NCBI RefSeq assembly: GCF_003675385.1
Contig: NZ_RCWZ01000002.1
Location: 1,302,001 to 1,366,000, forward strand
DNA from: Mucilaginibacter kameinonensis
Lineage (GTDB): Bacteria > Bacteroidota > Bacteroidia > Sphingobacteriales > Sphingobacteriaceae
Direction of reading: 5' to 3'
DNA length: 64,000 nt
Shown piece after piece: positions 59,772 through 64,000 of this stretch (positions are counted from its first letter, which is position 1; the number at the start of each line of letters is the position of its first letter). The translations under genes were made by a program, and so were the position numbers. The notes beneath the pieces were generated by a model. It was given only the letters and a program-made list of their open reading frames with translations. It searched no databases and was not told where the DNA came from.

Positions 59772-60539
59772 TTAGTTTCCGGCAGGGATCCGTTCCATAA
59801 AAGCGAGTGCTTTTTGAGCATAATCGCGTGCTAATCTTTTATAAATGCAGTATTTTTCAAAAATGGCATTTGCCAGGGTGTAGCTTGAAAAATCCAGATT
59901 ATCCAGTGATACAAAAAGCTGATGGTTTTTTTCAATAAAAATTTCAAGCTCGTTGAATGTTCGGGCCGAACAGGTTTCAGGATGATAATTGAATGTCCAG
60001 GTGTATTTTGTTTTTTGTTCAACCTCTGATAATTGAACAGGCACCCAATTAAAACCAAACCTTACATAAGGCGATCTGAGCAAGCCATCGCTTATTATTT
60101 TAATATTGGTGTACTCCTGTAAGGCCAGCAATGTATTACGATCAAAGGTGTGTGCCGGAGCTATAAAAACAGAAGGATGAACGTTTTCGCGTCTGAAGAT
60201 CTGGGAGGCCTTCCTTATTTTTTCTTTCTGGGTTTCTAAAGGTACACCGGCAAACTCCGACCGGTTGTTCATTTTTAGCAGGCCTGAGTTATGATTGATA
60301 TAATAATGATCAAAACCGTGCATACCTATCACATAATTTTTATCCTGAAGTTCGCGTACCAGTTGCCAGTAATAGGGGTTGAAATTACCGCAGGCCTGGA
60401 GTTTAGGATCCCTGTTGGCAGGTATAACTGCTATAATTGGCTTTATGCCATATCTGTCAAATAAATTAAAAAAACGATCCCATTTGGCGAGATTATTTGT
60501 TGGGCACAAATCATCTAAACGAATTAAATATTGTAACAT
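59772..60539 (-). CDS. DUF2334 polysaccharide-deacetylase-like protein
   Basis: A 255-residue protein with an N-terminal IRLDDLCPTNNLAKWDRFFNLFDRYGIKPIIAVIP, matching DUF2334, a NodB-like deacetylase-fold family. Metal residues are likely D8 and D9 and the GMHGFDHYY histidines. Later motifs HPSVFIAPAHTFDRNTL and KIISDGLLRSPYVRFGFNWVPVQ are typical. There is no signal peptide, so it works in the cytosol. It may deacetylate a sugar intermediate; activity is unproven. Confidence 0.87.
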   Translation of the reverse strand: MLQYLIRLDDLCPTNNLAKWDRFFNLFDRYGIKPIIAVIPANRDPKLQACGNFNPYYWQLVRELQDKNYVIGMHGFDHYYINHNSGLLKMNNRSEFAGVPLETQKEKIRKASQIFRRENVHPSVFIAPAHTFDRNTLLALQEYTNIKIISDGLLRSPYVRFGFNWVPVQLSEVEQKTKYTWTFNYHPETCSARTFNELEIFIEKNHQLFVSLDNLDFSSYTLANAIFEKYCIYKRLARDYAQKALAFMERIPAGN

Positions 60540-60556
60540 ATTTTAATGATAGGGGG

Positions 60557-61726
60557 TTACAAAGCTGGTTGGCTGCTTGCTATCTGAGCTGTTATAGCCG
60601 ATGTGGCAGCATGTTTTTTGATCAAGGCTTCCCATTCGCCCAATATTTTATCGGGGTGATTGGTTTGTGATATAATGCGCGCTTTACTGCCGAGTTCATC
60701 CCTTAAAACCTGGTCGCTGGCAAGGCGTGCTATGGCATCGCTTAAACCTTTTACAGAGCCATTATTTACCAATATGCCGTTTTCGTTATTCGCAATGATC
60801 TCGGCAGGGCCAAAGTTGCAGTCAAAAGCAACAGATGGGCAACCGAAGCTCATGGCTTCAACCAATGCGTTAGGATAGCCTTCATTGCGCGATGGTAGTA
60901 CATATATTTCGGCCTGGCTGTAATAGTTCTGCAGGTTGTTCCGGCTGCCCGGTAACAGTACCCGGTCTTTCAAGCCAAGTTTAGCAATCTGTTCTACCAG
61001 GGTCGCGCGTTCTTCGCCGTCGCCAACAACTATCAGATCAATATCCTCAAGGCCTGTTTTTGCATAAGCATCAATAAGGATATCAAAACCTTTTACATAA
61101 GCCAGGCGACCAACGCCTAAAATAAACCTGCGGTTGTGTACTTTTTCATCTGAAGCGGGCTGAAAAATGGTAACCGCATTGGTAATACGATCAATGTTGC
61201 TCAGGCTTTTAAAATCCTTGTCTTTAAGCAAGCAATCTTCAACACCTTTAGCGCTTACAACAACTGCTGCCGCCCTTTTATAAAGAAATAAAGCAAGGTG
61301 TTTATGCCAATAAGTGAAACTGTTAACACTCCTGTCTGGTGAGGTACGTTCAGAAACAATGTAAGGTACACGGGTTAATGAACAGGTAATACCGGTCCAG
61401 ATGTTAGCCGATGTAATAAATGATAAAGTACATACCGGCTTTAGGGTTCGTGATAGTTTTATGAGTTTATAAAAAGTTTCTGTTATATGATAAACGCGGT
61501 CTACAAATCTGCTCTTCTGCCTATCTGTTAAATAAAATACTTTAACATCGTTGTCGATTTCATATGCCGGAACATCATTGTTTAAAGAAATAAGCACCGA
61601 CTGAAAGTTGTTTTTATTAAAGTAATTAGCGAGCGATATGATAACTCTTTCTGCCCCGCCACCTTTCAGTGAGGGGATAATGAAAAACAGAACGGGTTTT
61701 GATAAGGGGGCGGCTGGTATGTTCAT
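60557..61726 (-). CDS. Glycosyltransferase, GT4 type
   Basis: A 389-residue GT-B enzyme with FIIPSLKGGGAERVIISLANYF at the start, RRFILGVGRLAYVKGFDILIDAY and LIVVGDGEERATLVEQI in the donor domain, and an intact EX7E motif (NEGYPNALVEAMS). This is the GalNAc/PglA-like subgroup pattern. The donor is unknown. Confidence 0.95.
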   Translation of the reverse strand: MNIPAAPLSKPVLFFIIPSLKGGGAERVIISLANYFNKNNFQSVLISLNNDVPAYEIDNDVKVFYLTDRQKSRFVDRVYHITETFYKLIKLSRTLKPVCTLSFITSANIWTGITCSLTRVPYIVSERTSPDRSVNSFTYWHKHLALFLYKRAAAVVVSAKGVEDCLLKDKDFKSLSNIDRITNAVTIFQPASDEKVHNRRFILGVGRLAYVKGFDILIDAYAKTGLEDIDLIVVGDGEERATLVEQIAKLGLKDRVLLPGSRNNLQNYYSQAEIYVLPSRNEGYPNALVEAMSFGCPSVAFDCNFGPAEIIANNENGILVNNGSVKGLSDAIARLASDQVLRDELGSKARIISQTNHPDKILGEWEALIKKHAATSAITAQIASSQPAL

Positions 61727-61749
61727 GTTTGTGTTAAATGCGCTGGCAG

Positions 61750-62607
61750 TTATAGCAGATATTTTAATGTATCGTAAGCTTTACGAAACCGTTTGTTTTG
61801 TAATTCAAAAAGCAGATAGCGTTTAATATAAAGCAGTAACAGTTTTTTTTTTGCGATGGCAGAGTAGGTGAAGTTTTTGATGATCAGGTTAAAATCGCTG
61901 ATCACCATTTCCATACGCACCCTGGTATTTATCATGCTCCAAATGCCACCTTTATGGTTTCGATAGCAACTCATTACTTCAGGTATTACATAAATTTTGC
62001 CGCCGGTACGTTGAGTAGCCCATAGTTTAAACATTTTGTCGCCGGCGTGACATTCAAAAAACCAGGGCTTGGAAAATAGCCTTATGGTTTCGGGAGTATT
62101 ACGGTAAACTACGGTTGCTGTTTTTGTTTCTTCCTGTTTCCCGGCCAACAGATCTGTATAAGTATGTACCAGTGGTTTGGGATTGGGGTGCACATAAAGC
62201 GTTTCATTGTTGATATTTATTACCTTATGATAATGGCAGCAGATAACGAAATCGGCGTTGTTTTCTAAAAAGTCTACCTGTTTTTGCAGCTTATACTCGT
62301 TTGTCCAGTAGTCATCGCCTTCGCAAAGTGCTATGTATTTTCCCTTACAATGTGTAATACAATTAATTAAATTTCTATGTGGTCCCGAGTTGGTAGGAGT
62401 GGAGATGAGCTTGATCCTGCCAGGATAGGTTTCCGAATAAAATTTAATTATTGATTGTGTTTTATCCGATGAGCAATCGTCGCCAATGATGATGTCAAAC
62501 TTAAAGTTGTTTTTTTGCATCAAAAAGCTCTGGATAGCTTCGGCTATAAAGTTCTCATGGTTGTAAGTAATACAACAGATACTCACCATTACCTCTTCAT
62601 CAATCAT
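61750..62607 (-). CDS. Glycosyltransferase, GT2 type
   Basis: A 285-residue GT-A-fold enzyme: VSICCITYNHENFIAEAIQSFLMQ at the start, FDIIIGDDCSSDKT for nucleotide binding and ALCEGDDYWTNEYKLQKQVDFL with the metal-binding DD. It is an inverting transferase that extends the repeat unit. It overlaps the upstream DegT gene by 4 bases (ATGA). Confidence 0.94.
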   Translation of the reverse strand: MIDEEVMVSICCITYNHENFIAEAIQSFLMQKNNFKFDIIIGDDCSSDKTQSIIKFYSETYPGRIKLISTPTNSGPHRNLINCITHCKGKYIALCEGDDYWTNEYKLQKQVDFLENNADFVICCHYHKVININNETLYVHPNPKPLVHTYTDLLAGKQEETKTATVVYRNTPETIRLFSKPWFFECHAGDKMFKLWATQRTGGKIYVIPEVMSCYRNHKGGIWSMINTRVRMEMVISDFNLIIKNFTYSAIAKKKLLLLYIKRYLLFELQNKRFRKAYDTLKYLL

Positions 62608-63779
62608 ACAGATCCATTTACGTTCACGACTGTCACGTTTATTTCAGATTCAATTTTGTCGGTAACCAGGGAGCCAAAATGTTTCGGCTTAACATTGTTA
62701 TCGAAATTCTGCGCGCGAAGCAATAGCCTGCAAATGAGATCAAGGTCGGAAAGGGAAAGGGTGTGGTATAACGGCAAACAAACTATTCTTGATGCAATGG
62801 AATCGCAAACAGGCATAGGCTGATTTTTTACGTATGGCAATGATGATAGTGAAGGGTAAAAATACCGCCTGCAATAAATTTGGGCCAGTTCAAGCTTTGC
62901 CTTGCTTTGGTGCATCAGTGCTTCACTTTCAAAAATAATAGGGAAGTATGCGTAGTTGTAATCCTGCTCATTTTCAAGTTTCTGGAACTGAACGTTCAGG
63001 TTGCTCAAACGCTGCAGATATTGCTCATACAAATACTTCCTTTTCTTAAGTATTTCATCAACATGGCGCAGGTTGCACAAGCCCATTGCCGCATGGAATT
63101 CGCTGTTTTTTGCGTTGATCCCTTCCTCAGAGAAGGTATCTACTCCTGAATAACCGAAGTTACGCATCAGAGCCATCGTCCTTAACAATTCCGGATCCTG
63201 GGTAAACACTGCGCCACCTTCAATGGTGTGGTATAATTTGGTTGAGTGAAAACTGGTTACGCTGATATCGCCATATTCAAACACCGAGCGGTTTTTATAA
63301 AAAGTGCCAAAGCAATGTGCCGCATCATATATCACTTTTAAGTTATGCTTATCGGCAATAGCTTGTATAGCTGTAATATCGCAAGGGTTACCAAAAACGT
63401 GTGTAGCTAATATTGCTGTAGTTCTTGGAGTAATTGCCGCTTCAATCTTAGATGGATCGATGTTTAGCGTACCCGGATCAATATCCACAAATACCGGCTC
63501 ACAGCCTTGCCATACAATAGTGCTTGTAGTGGCAACAAATGAAAATGGCGTTGTGATAATTTCCCCGCTTATATTAAGCGCTTTAATAGCCAACTGTAAT
63601 GCTATTGTACCATTTGTAACAAACAGCATATGGCTTACACCCAGGTATTGCTTTAGTTTTAACTCAAGTGTGTTTACAAGCGGGCCATTGTTGGTGAGCC
63701 ATTGTCTTTCCCAGATACTTTTTACGTAAGCTCTGAATTCCTTTTCCGAAGGAAGAAATGGTTTGGTTACAGGAATCAT
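62604..63779 (-). CDS. DegT/DnrJ/EryC1 family aminotransferase, WecE/RffA-like
   Basis: A 391-residue PLP enzyme with the opening MIPVTKPFLPSEKEFRAYVKSIWERQWLTNNGP typical of dTDP-4-amino-4,6-dideoxygalactose transaminases. The phosphate site (FVTNGTIALQLAI), DAAH motif (VIYDAAHCFGTF) and Schiff-base lysine in SFHSTKLYHTIEGG are intact. It makes an amino-deoxy sugar nucleotide. It overlaps both its neighbours by 4 bases, supporting one transcript with the flippase and GT2 genes. Confidence 0.93.
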   Translation of the reverse strand: MIPVTKPFLPSEKEFRAYVKSIWERQWLTNNGPLVNTLELKLKQYLGVSHMLFVTNGTIALQLAIKALNISGEIITTPFSFVATTSTIVWQGCEPVFVDIDPGTLNIDPSKIEAAITPRTTAILATHVFGNPCDITAIQAIADKHNLKVIYDAAHCFGTFYKNRSVFEYGDISVTSFHSTKLYHTIEGGAVFTQDPELLRTMALMRNFGYSGVDTFSEEGINAKNSEFHAAMGLCNLRHVDEILKKRKYLYEQYLQRLSNLNVQFQKLENEQDYNYAYFPIIFESEALMHQSKAKLELAQIYCRRYFYPSLSSLPYVKNQPMPVCDSIASRIVCLPLYHTLSLSDLDLICRLLLRAQNFDNNVKPKHFGSLVTDKIESEINVTVVNVNGSV

Positions 63780-64000
63780 CGTTTTAGGATTAATTGGTTA
63801 AAGTCTTTAATAGCAGATAGCTTAATTAATAAACTGGCTCCATAGTAAACCGCGGTAAATACTATGAGTAATATGCCAATTTGCATAGTAGGGATGAAAA
63901 AATCATTGATCAGGAGCTTATCAAGAAAATAACAGCATAGGCCGATGCCGCCGGCTAATGCTACTGTAGGCAAGATATCCTTTATCTGTTCGGTTACAGG
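63776..64000 (-). CDS. Wzx-type polysaccharide flippase, C-terminal part (5' end outside window)
   Basis: The minus-strand frame is open to the right edge, reading PVTEQIKDILPTVALAGGI at the edge. The visible ~75 residues contain the last two membrane helices (LPTVALAGGIGLCCYFL and MQIGILLIVFTAVYYGASLLI) and a short basic tail. The content and its position at the head of the cluster fit a MOP-superfamily lipid-linked repeat-unit exporter. The identification rests on a fragment. Its stop overlaps the DegT start by 4 bases. Confidence 0.7.
   Translation of the reverse strand, partial: PVTEQIKDILPTVALAGGIGLCCYFLDKLLINDFFIPTMQIGILLIVFTAVYYGASLLIKLSAIKDFNQLILKR

Overview
The window looks like chromosome of a Sphingobacteriaceae-type Bacteroidota, most likely Mucilaginibacter or a close relative. 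The support is a SusC/SusD outer-membrane pair, several promoters of the Bacteroidota type (TAnnTTTG at -7, one with a TTTG about 18 bases upstream), weak ribosome binding sites, moderate-to-low GC, lipoproteins with short lipoboxes, and Wzx/Wzy-type exopolysaccharide genes typical of that family. The genus is an inference. There are no insertion sequences, CRISPR arrays, phage genes or rRNA genes.

Bases 1-14800 hold small stress, efflux and catabolic units. They are: the 3' part of a flavin monooxygenase; a Crp/Fnr regulator followed by paired dyads and a 1-Cys peroxiredoxin; an AraC regulator divergent from an aldo/keto reductase; a GNAT and a VOC protein; a secreted protein of unknown function; a DHA2 efflux pump with a TetR regulator, each with a dyad over its promoter; DoxX, XRE and fasciclin genes; a three-helix membrane protein convergent with a small acidic protein; a DUF5996 protein; and a CehA/McbA-type PHP metallohydrolase.

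Bases 14980-20710 are a SusC-SusD-DUF1735 nutrient-uptake operon on the minus strand, with a long AT-rich upstream region. Bases 21377-26647 form the least explained block. A NarL-type response regulator and a TPR-containing histidine kinase converge tail to tail. They are flanked by two copies of a 69-base element with three conserved blocks at fixed spacing: one in front of the response regulator, one in front of a gene for a proline-rich exported protein that is followed by a second exported protein. Bases 26820-30603 carry a tightly packed Tat-type metallophosphoesterase, YceI protein and di-haem c-type cytochrome, then a LytS/LytTR-type two-component pair. Bases 30631-35514 hold a lipoprotein with both catalytic motifs of a pepsin-like aspartic protease, an Lrp regulator divergent from an MFS pump, and DinB, VOC and AraC genes. 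Two identical tRNA-Pro(TGG) genes follow.

Bases 36015-64000 are all on the minus strand: a secreted esterase; an MBOAT/SGNH pair likely to O-acetylate a polysaccharide; two regulators, one with a PAS-AraC-PAS-PAS layout; and a long exopolysaccharide cluster running in from beyond the right edge. That cluster has a Wzx-type flippase (partial), a Wzy-type polymerase, an initiating sugar transferase, glycosyltransferases, three DegT-type aminotransferase-fold proteins, epimerase and dehydratase genes, asparagine synthase, two FemAB/GNAT-like proteins, a PhyH dioxygenase, a DUF2334 deacetylase-like protein and an unusual small lipoprotein. Many genes overlap by 1-4 bases, which points to a common transcript.
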